Notes: generated by a model from the letters alone, not told the origin. A DNA stretch of 34,488 nucleotides from Paludibacteraceae bacterium (GCA_024405875.1 JAKSOA010000020.1:1-34488), one strand, 5' to 3'. Positions 1-8,156 are shown, counted from the first letter of the stretch. Translations and numbers: made by a program.

Positions 1-726
1 TCCCTTTTTAAGGACTATGTGCTCCAGACCATTGCTCTTCTGACGGAACGGAATAAGATTGAAATCACCGTATTTTGTAGGCAGATGAACCTCCTCTCCC
101 TTCTCAACTATTGACTCCTCTTTAATACGGTATGCTATCAAGTCTTTTATTGTTATTATTTTTATGCCGAACTTCTCAGCAACTTCCTGAAGTTGAGGCA
201 TACGAGCCATGGTGCCGTCTTCATTCATAATTTCAATAAGTGCGGCGGCGGGATATAGACCTGCAAGGCGGGCAAGGTCAATTGACGCCTCAGTATGTCC
301 GGGACGGCGTAAAACACCCTTGACTTTTGCGTATAGTGGGTTTATATGACCAGGACGTCCGAATGTGGCGGCGGTAGATGCAGGGTCTGCCAACGCTTTA
401 ATGGTGGCGGCGCGGTCTGCTGCAGAGACACCAGTGGTGCAACCCTCAAGTTTGTCAACTGTAATGGTGAACGGAGTTCCAAGAATTGATGTGTTGTTGT
501 CCACTTGCCTGTTCAGTTCCAACTCCTGACAGCGTTCCTCAGTTATGGGGGCGCAAAGAACTCCACGACCGTTCTTCAGCATAAAATTAACCTTCTCAGG
601 TGTAATCATCTCTGCGGCGGTAATGAAGTCTCCCTCATTCTCACGGTCTTCATCGTCAACAACTATAAGAAACTTACCCTCCTTAAAGTCTGCAATAGCC
701 TCATCAATTGTGTTTAGTTTGTACAT
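1..726 (-). CDS. ribBA: RibBA: 3,4-dihydroxy-2-butanone-4-phosphate synthase / GTP cyclohydrolase II (partial)
   Basis: The first 242 codons are visible; the gene runs off the window at position 1. The N-terminal ~200 residues form the RibB domain, which makes the four-carbon riboflavin precursor from ribulose 5-phosphate. The acidic [10 protein letters not shown] loop, GRPGHINPL and [11 protein letters not shown] are all present. After about residue 215 the segment [11 protein letters not shown] begins a RibA domain, which opens the GTP ring, so this is the bifunctional form. The start at 726 gives [11 protein letters not shown], the usual family beginning. It overlaps the 3' end of the upstream permease gene by 23 nt, suggesting co-transcription with cdd and the permease. 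Seen: motifs and overlap. Inferred: that the missing end is a complete RibA. Confidence 0.93.
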   Translation of the reverse strand, partial: MYKLNTIDEAIADFKEGKFLIVVDDEDRENEGDFITAAEMITPEKVNFMLKNGRGVLCAPITEERCQELELNRQVDNNTSILGTPFTITVDKLEGCTTGVSAADRAATIKALADPASTAATFGRPGHINPLYAKVKGVLRRPGHTEASIDLARLAGLYPAAALIEIMNEDGTMARMPQLQEVAEKFGIKIITIKDLIAYRIKEESIVEKGEEVHLPTKYGDFNLIPFRQKSNGLEHIVLKKG

Positions 727-2200
727 ATTTCTTAGGATTTATATATTGCTTCAGTTTTTTAAAGAAATCTTTAACGTCACTAATAGAGAACGCTCCGTTA
801 AGCACAGTATTATCTGTTACCGCAAGGTAGGTGAGGAATATACCTATAGGAAGTAGTATGCTTGGACTGAGCCACATACCTTGCCAAACTTCCCCAATGC
901 CCTCACGTGCTATCTTATATCCTGTGTTGTCTATTATATAATATATGATGAACAGAATTGTTGATATTACAATAGGCATTCCCATACCTCCTTTTCTTAT
1001 TATGGCGCCAAGCGGTGCACCGATGAACAGGAATATGAAGCAGGCGAACGCAAGCGTGAATTTCTTGTGCCACTCTATTCCGTGAACCCTCCGCTCTGAT
1101 GTCATCCAGTCTGTTGTTGCTTTCTGGTAATTGACATCATTGTCTATTGTCTGACAACGTGCTTGAGCCATTTCAACAACTCTCAGATGTTTTGTGGAGT
1201 CAAGTGATGAATAAATTTCATAGAAATCGGGTCTGTTGATAGACTGCTCTCCAATATCACTGGTCTCCTCTGCTATTCTTTGTGTTGTCGTGCTTTCAAA
1301 ATAGGCTTGTTGCTGCCGTTTTGAATTGCTTAAAAAAGCGGAATCTATCCTGAGTTGTATTGAGTCCATTGAGTGCTTTAACGCTCTGGTGTCTTTGCTG
1401 ATATATTGTCCTTCAAGGAATGATGAGTTAATCTCTGCAAAATTTGAGTTGAAATCTATTATAATCTCTTTTTTAGAGAAAGACTCACGGCGATACGGTA
1501 TTATATCCTGGTCAGATGAATAATCCTTGTCTCCACCTTCGGTCATATTCTCAAAAGACTCTCCGTCATAGAGGGTCATAAGCAGGTATGTCTTGTCAGA
1601 TGACATCTCAAGTGTGCCTTTATTCGCAAGAATTATCCCCATATTTTCAAACCCTTTGGAAAGGTCGTAGATGACAACGTCATACATATATCCGTTTCTC
1701 TTTTCTTTCACATACATATTAATACCATCAATATCACTATAGAAAGAGCCCTCCGGGATATTGAGTTCCGGATTTTTTTCTCGTATGGAGAATACAAGAG
1801 TCCACATTTTAACCTGAGCCACAGGTAGAACTTTATCGGCGAAAAAGAAACTGCCTATGGAGATTGACGCCACAAATATTATAAGTGGCATCATTATCCT
1901 GAAAAGTGATATGCCCGCGGCTTTCATTGAGAGTAGTTCCAACCTCTCTCCTAAATTTCCGAAAGTCATCAACGCACCTAATAGTATTGACAGCGGGAGT
2001 GAGAGCGGAACAAGTGAAAGGGCAGAGTAGAAGAATAATTTTATAATTGGCAGCAAACCTGCTCCTTTGCCGATGAAATCATCGGCATAGTGGAACATAA
2101 ACTGCATCACAAGAACAAACAGACTTACAAAAAAAGTTATTGCAAATGTCTTTAAAAAGTTCTTGAGAACATATCTGTGTATGATTTTATTAAGAATCAT
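704..2200 (-). CDS. LptF/LptG family (YjgP/YjgQ) inner-membrane permease
   Basis: This 498-residue membrane protein belongs to the YjgP/YjgQ family, the permease part of the ABC machine that extracts lipopolysaccharide from the inner membrane and passes it to the periplasmic bridge. Six hydrophobic segments are visible: about 16-36, 50-80 (probably one long or two), 103-121, 381-401, 408-427 and 444-462. They flank a large soluble region (about 122-380), the expected periplasmic beta-jellyroll. The motif [18 protein letters not shown] after the second segment is typical. Its ATG overlaps the cdd stop as ATGA, and its end overlaps ribBA. LptF and LptG cannot be separated by eye. The soluble domain is longer than in E. 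coli, as is common in Bacteroidota. Confidence 0.88.
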   Translation of the reverse strand: MILNKIIHRYVLKNFLKTFAITFFVSLFVLVMQFMFHYADDFIGKGAGLLPIIKLFFYSALSLVPLSLPLSILLGALMTFGNLGERLELLSMKAAGISLFRIMMPLIIFVASISIGSFFFADKVLPVAQVKMWTLVFSIREKNPELNIPEGSFYSDIDGINMYVKEKRNGYMYDVVIYDLSKGFENMGIILANKGTLEMSSDKTYLLMTLYDGESFENMTEGGDKDYSSDQDIIPYRRESFSKKEIIIDFNSNFAEINSSFLEGQYISKDTRALKHSMDSIQLRIDSAFLSNSKRQQQAYFESTTTQRIAEETSDIGEQSINRPDFYEIYSSLDSTKHLRVVEMAQARCQTIDNDVNYQKATTDWMTSERRVHGIEWHKKFTLAFACFIFLFIGAPLGAIIRKGGMGMPIVISTILFIIYYIIDNTGYKIAREGIGEVWQGMWLSPSILLPIGIFLTYLAVTDNTVLNGAFSISDVKDFFKKLKQYINPKKYVQTKHN

Positions 2201-2667
2201 CAGTCATCAGGAAGTATGGAACTGTTGAATTGGAGAGGCAACAGGTCTTGAACATGAGACGCCACTAAAACCTCTTTTGTTCCGTACATTACTATTTTTA
2301 TCTCTGAGCCGAACCTTTTTTGCATCTCAGCAAGCACCTGACAGCAGGAACCGCAAGGCGTTACACATTCATTTGTGAACTTGTCATTTGTATGTGCGGC
2401 TATCGCTATGGCTACTGGTGCTACATCGGGGTGATTTGCCGTGGCATATAATAACGCCACTCTCTCTGCGCAAATTGAATCTCCGTATGCGGCGTTCTCT
2501 TGGTTGGCTCCAGTAATAATTACGCCGTCAGAGAGCAGCACTGCGGCACCCACGTTAAAGTGAGAGTAGGGAGCATATGATTTTTTTGTCATCTCCTTTG
2601 CCCGCTCAACTAATGAGGTGAACTCCGTTGGTGTCTGCTTGAATTTAGTAATCATCTTCCACAGCAT
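2200..2667 (-). CDS. cdd: Cytidine deaminase
   Basis: A 155-residue enzyme that hydrolytically deaminates cytidine and deoxycytidine to uridine and deoxyuridine in pyrimidine salvage. The zinc site is complete: C66-A-E68 in DSICAERV, and C105 and C108 in VTPCGSCCQ. E68 is the proton shuttle. The substrate loop HFNVGAAVLLSDG and GANQENAAYG are also present. The length fits the tetrameric bacterial type. It is the first gene of the cdd-permease-ribBA run. A -7 box (TATCTTTG, minus strand, 2682-2689) lies 15 nt upstream of the first ATG, so the second Met (codon 5, at 2655) is an alternative start. Confidence 0.93.
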   Translation of the reverse strand: MLWKMITKFKQTPTEFTSLVERAKEMTKKSYAPYSHFNVGAAVLLSDGVIITGANQENAAYGDSICAERVALLYATANHPDVAPVAIAIAAHTNDKFTNECVTPCGSCCQVLAEMQKRFGSEIKIVMYGTKEVLVASHVQDLLPLQFNSSILPDD

Positions 2668-2681
2668 TATAATATATCATA

Positions 2682-2689
2682 CAAAGATA
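2682..2689 (-). promoter_or_regulatory. -7 box of the cdd operon promoter
   Basis: TATCTTTG on the minus strand matches the Bacteroidota -7 consensus TAnnTTTG. No convincing -33 TTTG lies at the usual distance. It sits back-to-back with the plus-strand promoter of the glucosaminidase gene. Confidence 0.5.
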
Positions 2690-2697
2690 CTATTTTT

Positions 2698-2729
2698 TTT
2701 GTTTTTGCCGTTAACAATTACTATCTTTG
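2698..2729 (+). promoter_or_regulatory. Promoter of the glucosaminidase/LysM gene
   Basis: TTTG at 2698-2701 and TATCTTTG at 2722-2729 are separated by 20 nt, an ideal Bacteroidota sigma-A promoter. It lies 17 nt before the ATG at 2747. This fixes that ATG as the start and excludes upstream in-frame ATGs, which lie before the promoter. Confidence 0.8.
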
Positions 2730-2746
2730 CTACACATTTTATTGGA

Positions 2747-3607
2747 ATGAGCAAATTTCTTGTCGTTATACTATCCACATTACTTGTTCTGCCTCTCTAT
2801 GCGGACGAGTATGAAGAGTACGTATCAAAATATAAATCCATAGCCATAAGAGAGATGTATGATTACGGAATACCTGCAAGCATTACTCTTGCGCAGGGTA
2901 TTTTGGAATCGGGGCTTGGTAAAAGTGAACTTGCCGTCAACGCTAACAACCACTTTGGTATAAAGTGCCATAATGAGTGGTCTGGTGAGCGTATGTACCA
3001 CGATGATGATGCCAGACACGAGTGCTTCCGTAAGTATGACAATGCTGAGGAGTCATTTATAGATCATTCGCAATTTCTCAAAAACCGTGCCCGTTATTCT
3101 TTCCTTTTTGAACTTGACAGGGCTGATTATAAAGGTTGGGCAAAGGGACTTAAGGAGGCAGGGTATGCCACAGACCCTAAATACCCGGTACGCCTTATAA
3201 ATCTTATAGAGGAGCACAATCTTCATCAATATGACCTTATGTCCCCAGAAGTGGTGTCTGTTAAGGGAAATGTGCGGAAAGACAGTTCTTTGAACATCAA
3301 ACATATATACGCTAAGGAGGGTGATACCTATTACACTCTGTCAAAATTGTATCACATACCTTTTGGTCTTATATATACGTATAATGATGTCAGTAGAGGT
3401 GATCGCCAACCTCAGCCGGGTGATATTATTTTCCTTCAATCAAAGAGGAATAGTTGTGATGAATGTCCCGTTTATATTGTCAAGTCAGGAGATTCAATGC
3501 ATTCGATATCACAAAAATTCGGAGTAAAATTACTAAAATTATATGATTTAAATGATATGCCTTATACAGTTGTTCCTGTGGTGGGGCAGGAGTTAAAACT
3601 TAATTAA
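2747..3607 (+). CDS. Secreted glucosaminidase (GH73-type) with two LysM domains
   Basis: The 286-residue protein starts with a signal peptide (hydrophobic 4-18, LPLYADE as likely cleavage area). A mannosyl-glycoprotein endo-beta-N-acetylglucosaminidase (FlgJ/GH73-like) domain covers about 30-165, with the catalytic Glu at E54 in QGILESGLGKSELA followed by NNHFGIKC. Two C-terminal LysM repeats (about 186-232 and 242-286) should bind peptidoglycan. It probably cleaves glycan strands in the periplasm during wall remodelling. An in-frame reading that starts upstream would run antisense through cdd, so the ATG just behind the promoter is preferred. The following Wzz-like gene begins 11 nt after the stop. 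Confidence 0.9.
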   Translation: MSKFLVVILSTLLVLPLYADEYEEYVSKYKSIAIREMYDYGIPASITLAQGILESGLGKSELAVNANNHFGIKCHNEWSGERMYHDDDARHECFRKYDNAEESFIDHSQFLKNRARYSFLFELDRADYKGWAKGLKEAGYATDPKYPVRLINLIEEHNLHQYDLMSPEVVSVKGNVRKDSSLNIKHIYAKEGDTYYTLSKLYHIPFGLIYTYNDVSRGDRQPQPGDIIFLQSKRNSCDECPVYIVKSGDSMHSISQKFGVKLLKLYDLNDMPYTVVPVVGQELKLN

Positions 3608-3618
3608 ATTTTTTTATT

Positions 3619-4554
3619 ATGGAAAATGAGAATGCTTCAAAGGAATTGGATTTAATTGATATTATAAAAATAGTCTGGGGGTGGTTTTTGAGATTTGTCT
3701 GGGAACCAGCTGTTTTTGTTTTTAAGTTTGTGCTGAGAAGATGGTGGATTGCCGTTCTGGCGCTGTTTGCAGGGTTTGGAATCGCTTTTTATGTAAGTGA
3801 ATATTTCCCGGAATATACAGGTACTATTGTGTATAGGAATAATGTATGTGAAAGCAGTGAGTTTGTCGCTGATGTAAGGCTTATGACCAGAACTTCTCCC
3901 GATAGTAAGGTGCCAGCATTAGGTATTTCAATAAATGATGCTGTTAAAATCAAGGCTATATGGGCACACCAACTTTGTTATACAGACTCCGACCGTTCTA
4001 GTTTTGCTATTGACTTAGCGGATAATTTAGCGGCTCACGGTTGTGCTTCTGTCCCGAATTTGTTTGCTGTTGAGTTTATTGTTTTTGATAAATCTGTTGT
4101 TGATACAATTCAAAGTGCGCTGTTGAGCTATTTTAACAATTCAGAGTATTATTCAAAACAAAACAAATTGCGTTTTGAGTCAGGTAAATCATCGTTGAGC
4201 GTTTTAGAGAGAGAATGTTTGAAACTTGATTCAGTAAGGAATTCTTTAGATGGCCGATCATTGGTCTCTGAAGGCTCAGTTGTTAATGGTATGGTGACAT
4301 CAACCGTTTTAAATCCTTCTGTGATGTCAAGTGAGATTATCAGGTTGAACAATGATAAGACATTTCTTGAAAATGAAATGAAGTTCAACTCAAATGTCGT
4401 TGATGTTGTATCACCTGTAAAAGTTAATTCTGAGCCAAGTAATTTCTTCCTTGTTACTTGGAAAAGTTATGTGATGGTTTGTTTGGTTTTGTTCTATGCG
4501 TTAGCTTTGATAATAGTCTACAGGAAGAATATATCTTCATTTATTAAGGGATAA
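3619..4554 (+). CDS. Wzz-like two-pass inner-membrane protein, function unproven
   Basis: A 311-residue protein with one membrane segment near the N-terminus (about 43-60), a large probably periplasmic region, and a second membrane segment near the end (about 281-303) followed by a short basic tail (YRKNISSFIK). This topology, with the ELDLIDIIKIVW start, resembles Bacteroidota chain-length-determinant (Wzz) proteins, which set polysaccharide length. No diagnostic residue was found, so function is inferred from layout only. It follows the glucosaminidase gene by 11 nt and likely shares its promoter. Its stop codon lies 2 nt from the first copy of the repeat array beside ssrA. Confidence 0.6.
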   Translation: MENENASKELDLIDIIKIVWGWFLRFVWEPAVFVFKFVLRRWWIAVLALFAGFGIAFYVSEYFPEYTGTIVYRNNVCESSEFVADVRLMTRTSPDSKVPALGISINDAVKIKAIWAHQLCYTDSDRSSFAIDLADNLAAHGCASVPNLFAVEFIVFDKSVVDTIQSALLSYFNNSEYYSKQNKLRFESGKSSLSVLERECLKLDSVRNSLDGRSLVSEGSVVNGMVTSTVLNPSVMSSEIIRLNNDKTFLENEMKFNSNVVDVVSPVKVNSEPSNFFLVTWKSYVMVCLVLFYALALIIVYRKNISSFIKG

Positions 4555-4555
4555 T

Positions 4556-4857
4556 GCCCGCAAGCACGCTTCTGCGTGCCGTGCGAAGCACGAATAGCGG
4601 CGATAGCCGCCAAATACGGAACAATCCCCACCAGCTCCACAAAACAAAAAATAGGGTTTCGGAATATCGAAACCCTTTGTTTTGTGGAGCTAACTCCTTG
4701 TTTGATTGGGGACACCCCAAACCCCGCGCTTCGCGGACCACAGAAGTGGTCTTGCCCAATGGGCGGCGGGCTAAAGCCCGCAAGCACGCTTCTGCGTGCC
4801 GTGCGAAGCACGAATAGCGGCGATAGCCGCCAAATACGGAACAATCCCCACCAGCTC
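4556..4857. repeat. ssrA-linked repeat array with an 82-bp perfect duplication
   Basis: Positions 4556-4637 and 4776-4857 are identical over 82 bp, 220 bp apart. Each copy contains a 29-nt GC-rich core (4564-4592, 4784-4812) made of two small stem-loops, a further hairpin (GGCGG/CCGCC-type, AATAGCGG...), and at its end an inverted copy of the tmRNA 3' end (4622-4644 and 4842-4857). Between them lies a diverged unit in the opposite orientation (4686-4755) that starts with GTGGAGCT. Together with the ssrA terminator this fills the gap between the Wzz-like gene and ssrA. No credible protein is encoded. Confidence 0.85.
4633..4691. terminator. Large terminator-like hairpin in the ssrA repeat array
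   Basis: Outer arms of 16 bp (4633-4648 and 4676-4691, AGCTCCACAAAACAAA and its complement) enclose an 8-bp inner stem GGGTTTCG/CGAAACCC with a 6-nt loop. T-rich runs follow the inner stem on both strands, so it could end transcription of the Wzz-like gene from the left and read-through from ssrA from the right. The outer arms repeat the end of the tmRNA acceptor stem. Confidence 0.6.
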
Positions 4858-4863
4858 TTAAAC

Positions 4864-4891
4864 AAAATAAGGTCCACAAGGACCTTATTTT
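4864..4891 (-). terminator. ssrA intrinsic terminator
   Basis: A perfect 12-bp stem (AAAATAAGGTCC/GGACCTTATTTT) with a 4-nt loop begins right after the tmRNA 3' end. On the minus strand it ends in TTTTGTTT. It is extended by an outer 16-bp inverted repeat (4842-4857 against 4895-4910) that takes in the tmRNA 3' end itself. Confidence 0.8.
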
Positions 4892-4892
4892 G

Positions 4893-5287
4893 TGGAGCTG
4901 GTGGGGATTGAACCCACGTCCAAACGAGGAAACGAAATGCTTTCTACACGCTTATCTTGGCTTTGATTTTAGTGGTACCCCAAGACCCAAGCCACCAAAG
5001 GTACCCTTAGCTTCAAATTTTTAACCCATTGGCTGAAGCCACCTCCGGGCGAGTCCCGATTTTTCCGCACCTCCTTGTTCAAACATCCTCGTGACTACGG
5101 CATTTGGGAGATGTCTTGGTCTGGCACCTTGTGCCGGAACTAAGCTGATCTACTATTATTCAATCAAGCAGCAAGAGCAAAATTATTTTCGCCAGTTATA
5201 TTTTGAAAGTTCAGATTAAAGAGCCTCCTTACAACGCTCTGCGTGCTTACACTGCGGTTCTGCCCGCTGTCAAAGCCTGTCAGCCCC
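4893..5287 (-). ncRNA. ssrA: tmRNA (transfer-messenger RNA)
   Basis: The 395-nt RNA rescues ribosomes stalled on broken mRNA. The 5' end GGGGCUG pairs with CAGCUCC near the 3' end, including one G-U pair, to form the alanine-tRNA-like acceptor stem, followed by discriminator A at 4893. The CCA is not encoded. The T arm (GTGGG TTCAATC CCCAC) and the hallmark 5' stretch GACAGGCTTTGACAGCGGGC are clear. The tag frame lies at 5164-5193. A one-piece (not permuted) tmRNA. It lies downstream of RNase Y on the same strand, with its own hairpin leader and terminator. Confidence 0.97.
5164..5193 (-). other. tmRNA tag-peptide reading frame
   Basis: Ten codons from the GGC resume codon read Gly-Glu-Asn-Asn-Phe-Ala-Leu-Ala-Ala-stop. 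The LAA end is the signal read by ClpXP-type proteases. Phe replaces the Tyr commonly found at position 5 in Bacteroidota tags. Confidence 0.92.
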
Positions 5288-5332
5288 CCTTTGTGAGTGG
5301 GTGCGATTTATAATCGCACCCACTCACAAAGG
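5288..5332 (-). repeat. Perfect 21-bp palindrome abutting the tmRNA 5' end
   Basis: Stem 5288-5308 pairs perfectly with 5312-5332, leaving a 3-nt loop. It ends exactly at the nucleotide before the mature tmRNA 5' end. A -7-like box (TACCTTTG, minus, 5327-5334) lies at its distal base. No T run follows it, so it is a poor terminator for the RNase Y gene and looks more like a structured leader of pre-tmRNA. Confidence 0.7.
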
Positions 5333-5342
5333 TAATGATTTT

Positions 5343-6884
5343 TTATTTCGCCACTGCGACGGAGCGGACCTCACGGATTACGGTGATTTTCACCTGTCCC
5401 GGGTAGGTCATCTCATTCTCAATGCGTTTTGCAATCTCACCGCTCAGACGTTCTGTCTCTGCATCGCTGACCTTGTCGGCACCTACAATGACACGAAGTT
5501 CACGTCCAGCCTGAATTGCGTATGTCTTTTGTACACCAGGATAACTCATTGCAAGGTTCTCCAAGTCATTTAATCTCTTAATGTATGCCTCTACAATCTC
5601 ACGGCGTGCACCAGGACGGGCACCTGAAATGGCATCGCAGGCTTGAACAATAGGGGAGATGAGTGATTGCATCTCAACCTCTTCGTGGTGTGCGCCTATG
5701 GCGTTGCAAATATCAGGCTTCTCACCACAACGTTGGGCTATTTTCATACCAAGCAGTGCGTGTGGAAGTTCCTGGTCCTCATCTTCAGCAACCTTTCCTA
5801 TATCGTGCAAAAGTCCGGCACGGCGTGCCTTTTTAGGATTCAATCCAAGTTCAGCGGCCATAACCGCACAGAGGTTTGCTGTCTCACGTGAGTGTTGCAG
5901 AAGGTTCTGTCCGTATGAAGAGCGGTATTTCATCTTACCTATGAGACGTACAAGTTCAGGGTGCAGACCGTGTACGCCAAGGTCTATTGTTGTCTTCTTT
6001 CCAATTTCAACAATCTCATCTTCAATTTGTTTTGTGATTTTGGCTACAACCTCCTCAATACGTGCCGGGTGAATACGTCCGTCTTGAACAAGTTGGTGCA
6101 GGGCAAGCCTTGCAATCTCACGTCTGATAGGGTCAAATGCTGAGAGTACAATTGATTCAGGGGTGTCATCAACAACAAACTCAACACCTGTGGCAGCCTC
6201 AAGCGCGCGTATGTTTCTTCCCTCTCTGCCTATGATACGACCCTTCATCTCATCATTTTCAATATGGAACACTGTAACTGAGTTCTCAATCGCCGTCTCA
6301 CTTGCCACGCGCTGAATAGACCTTATTATTATCTTCTGAGCCTCTTTGTTGCCATTCATTCTCGCCTCTTCCATAATCTCATTTGTGTAGGCGAGGGCTG
6401 CGGTCTGAGCCTCTGCTTTGAGTGACTCAATCATAGAATCCTTAGCCTCTTGTGCGGACATTCCCGCAACAGCCTCAAGTTTCTCAATGGCTTGCTTGTG
6501 CAGGCGGTCAAGTTCCTGGTCTTTCTTTTCAGCAATGTCCAATTGAGCCTCATAAGCATTTTTAAGTTGCTCTATCTCAGCCTCTTTCTTTACAAATCCC
6601 TCTTCTTGAATCTGAAGTTGTTTCTCTTTTTGGGCTATTTTAGCCTCCGCCTGCTGCAGTTTTGAACTGCGTGCGTTTGCCTGTTTTTCATACTCGTTCT
6701 TCAGTTGCAGGTATTTCTCCTTAACTTCAAGAAGTTTTGCCTTCTTTATTGCCTCAGCCTCTAATTTAGCGGTCTCAACAATATCTTTTGATTTTTTACC
6801 CTGGATAAACAGCACCAGCCCAATGGCTAAGCCGCATCCTATTATAAAGGCGACTACAATTAGTATTATAAAAGTTGTGTTCAT
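5343..6884 (-). CDS. rny: Ribonuclease Y
   Basis: A 513-residue membrane-anchored endoribonuclease that starts mRNA decay. One N-terminal membrane segment (about 4-26) is followed by a long Lys/Glu-rich coiled coil (about 30-170), a KH RNA-binding domain with the GxxG loop GRIIGREG (215-222), and an HD hydrolase domain whose metal pair is H360-D361 in LLHDIGK. Length and order match the family. Residues after the N-terminal anchor face the cytoplasm. Upstream on the same strand are zapA and a coiled-coil gene. The 97-nt gap to zapA contains a strong hairpin followed by T6, which could limit read-through into this gene. Confidence 0.96.
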   Translation of the reverse strand: MNTTFIILIVVAFIIGCGLAIGLVLFIQGKKSKDIVETAKLEAEAIKKAKLLEVKEKYLQLKNEYEKQANARSSKLQQAEAKIAQKEKQLQIQEEGFVKKEAEIEQLKNAYEAQLDIAEKKDQELDRLHKQAIEKLEAVAGMSAQEAKDSMIESLKAEAQTAALAYTNEIMEEARMNGNKEAQKIIIRSIQRVASETAIENSVTVFHIENDEMKGRIIGREGRNIRALEAATGVEFVVDDTPESIVLSAFDPIRREIARLALHQLVQDGRIHPARIEEVVAKITKQIEDEIVEIGKKTTIDLGVHGLHPELVRLIGKMKYRSSYGQNLLQHSRETANLCAVMAAELGLNPKKARRAGLLHDIGKVAEDEDQELPHALLGMKIAQRCGEKPDICNAIGAHHEEVEMQSLISPIVQACDAISGARPGARREIVEAYIKRLNDLENLAMSYPGVQKTYAIQAGRELRVIVGADKVSDAETERLSGEIAKRIENEMTYPGQVKITVIREVRSVAVAK

Positions 6885-6904
6885 AATATGTTATGTTTAA
6901 GTGT

Positions 6905-6963
6905 TAAAAAATGCAACTTTCAAAAACCATACCAATTAAACCGGTGGTTTGTGAAAATTGCAT
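6905..6963 (-). terminator. Terminator or attenuator between zapA and rny
   Basis: Arms 6911-6929 and 6945-6963 pair at 17 of 19 positions around a 15-nt loop. On the minus strand the stem ends in GCAT followed by a T run (6905-6910), then AACAC. It would end zapA transcription or attenuate transcription into rny, whose start codon is 21 nt further on. Confidence 0.65.
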
Positions 6964-6981
6964 TAAATATGTGAGGCTCAA

Positions 6982-7257
6982 TCAGAGTTTCCCCTCTTTT
7001 GACAGGGTCTGTTCAATCTTTAGTTCGGTTGCCTTAAGTTCTTCCTGCAGTTTGAAACTTCTAATCATAAGTTCATACGCCACACGGGAGAGGACCTGTA
7101 TGTTATTTGTATTATTACCAAGTTTGTTGGCCATATCAATGTAAATCATCCTCAGTCTTGACTCCGCTCTTCTGTAAACATCCTCCTTGTCGGCCTCAAT
7201 AGTGATTTGGATAGGCACCTCATTAACCTTTACTGTTATGACTCTGCTTTGACCCAT
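6982..7257 (-). CDS. zapA: Cell division protein ZapA-like
   Basis: A 91-residue cytoplasmic protein with the ZapA layout: an N-terminal beta-rich head (VITVKVNEVPIQITIEADKE), then an extended helix ending in a coiled coil (about 45-85). ZapA bundles FtsZ filaments at the division ring. It lies 8 nt downstream of a small coiled-coil gene that may be its partner. Recognition is from fold pattern and context rather than unique catalytic residues. Confidence 0.8.
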   Translation of the reverse strand: MGQSRVITVKVNEVPIQITIEADKEDVYRRAESRLRMIYIDMANKLGNNTNNIQVLSRVAYELMIRSFKLQEELKATELKIEQTLSKEGKL

Positions 7258-7265
7258 TCCAAAAT

Positions 7266-7547
7266 CTAATTATCACTTAGTTTAGCAATACAAACATCTA
7301 TCTGTGTCATAATATCAGTGATTTTTCTCTTTGCCTCACTGATATCTCCTTTTGACAACGCCACAGTTCCTTTGGCTATCTTTAGATTATCATATTTACT
7401 TTGCAATTCAACACTCTCCGCACTAGCCTTTTTAAGTTCGCTCTTGGTGAACTCCAATTCCTGACTCAACCTTTCAATCTGCGTGTTCTTCTCTTCTATG
7501 AGAGAGAGCAGTGCTTCTATTTTATCAGTCAAAATCATATTGGACAT
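7266..7547 (-). CDS. Small coiled-coil protein next to ZapA (ZapB-like)
   Basis: A 93-residue, almost entirely helical protein with heptad-like Leu/Ile spacing (LTDKIEALLSLIEEKNTQI onward). No enzymatic motif is visible. Its position directly upstream of zapA, and its size, suggest a division-ring partner analogous to ZapB, but that is inference. A -7 box (TATCTTTG, minus, 7579-7586) lies about 32 nt upstream, so this gene and zapA can be transcribed separately from rplS. Confidence 0.65.
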   Translation of the reverse strand: MSNMILTDKIEALLSLIEEKNTQIERLSQELEFTKSELKKASAESVELQSKYDNLKIAKGTVALSKGDISEAKRKITDIMTQIDVCIAKLSDN

Positions 7548-7578
7548 TGACTAGTATGGTCTAATGGTAAATTCGTCA

Positions 7579-7586
7579 CAAAGATA
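7579..7586 (-). promoter_or_regulatory. -7 box upstream of the zapB-like/zapA genes
   Basis: TATCTTTG on the minus strand, just downstream of the rplS terminator. No matching -33 TTTG was found at 19-21 nt. Confidence 0.45.
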
Positions 7587-7630
7587 AAATTTTTTCTTTA
7601 AAATACCACCGATGTCTCACTTGAAAAATA

Positions 7631-7665
7631 AAAAAACCGGCTCTTTTTTTAGAAACCGGTCTTTT
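7631..7665 (-). terminator. rplS terminator
   Basis: On the minus strand AAAAGACCGGTTT pairs with GAGCCGGTTTTTTT (some G-T pairs) around an A-rich loop and ends in a T7 run. It lies 20 nt after the rplS stop codon. Confidence 0.75.
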
Positions 7666-7684
7666 AAGTGATTCTATCAGAGGT

Positions 7685-8038
7685 TTAGATGCCCTTCTCT
7701 TTAATACGGGCTTTCTTACCGGTAAGTTCACGCAAGTAGTAAAGTTTAGCACGGCGTACTTTACCAATTTTGTTAACCTCAACCTTCTCAATGAACGGTG
7801 AGTTGAATGGGAATATACGCTCCACACCAACGCCTTCTGACATCTTGCGGACTGTAAATCTCTTTGTGTCACCGTGACCTGAAATCTTGATTACAACACC
7901 ACGATATTGCTGGATACGCTCTTTGTTACCCTCCTTAATCTTATAGGAAATAGTAACGGTGTCTCCACTTTTGAATTGAGGAAGTGTTCCCTCTTTGCCT
8001 GTGGCAAATGCCTCTTGGGCAACTTTAATTAAATCCAT
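7685..8038 (-). CDS. rplS: Ribosomal protein bL19
   Basis: A 117-residue protein at the interface of the two ribosomal subunits. [29 protein letters not shown] and [21 protein letters not shown] are the family core, and KARIKEK is the basic end. An upstream in-frame Met would extend the protein by 30 residues into the promoter-leader region; [11 protein letters not shown] at 8038 is the normal family start. It is transcribed from a well-formed promoter at 8126-8156 with a leader of about 80 nt and ends at a terminator at 7631-7665, so it is probably a single-gene unit. Confidence 0.96.
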   Translation of the reverse strand: MDLIKVAQEAFATGKEGTLPQFKSGDTVTISYKIKEGNKERIQQYRGVVIKISGHGDTKRFTVRKMSEGVGVERIFPFNSPFIEKVEVNKIGKVRRAKLYYLRELTGKKARIKEKGI

Positions 8039-8125
8039 TTCTGTATTTTTTAATGGTTTGACATATACGCGCAATATAACAGGTCCCTTAAAACGCCCTG
8101 ACAGAGATTGCGTCAAAACAGGGCA

Positions 8126-8156
8126 CAAAGATAGTGAAAATTAGGAACAGAACAAA
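8126..8156 (-). promoter_or_regulatory. rplS promoter
   Basis: On the minus strand TTTG (8153-8156) and TATCTTTG (8126-8133) are 19 nt apart. The -33 box lies inside the end of a 128-bp palindrome. Confidence 0.75.

Noticed and set aside
545-856. 103-codon plus-strand frame antisense to ribBA and the permease gene
   Set aside because: Shadow of well-supported genes on the other strand; composition is not protein-like.
2618-2746. In-frame upstream start of the glucosaminidase gene
   Set aside because: Lies upstream of the promoter and antisense to cdd; the ATG at 2747 gives a proper signal peptide.
4518-4911. Several overlapping open frames of 87-119 codons on both strands across the ssrA repeat array
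   Set aside because: They translate repeats and hairpins, are mirrored on opposite strands and overlap the tmRNA terminator; no promoter or family pattern.
8095-8124. GCCCTG/CAGGGC hairpin in the rplS leader as a regulator
   Set aside because: Only 6 bp and partly upstream of the likely transcription start.
8038-8128. In-frame N-terminal extension of L19 starting at 8128
   Set aside because: It would start at the promoter -7 box; the family start is at 8038.
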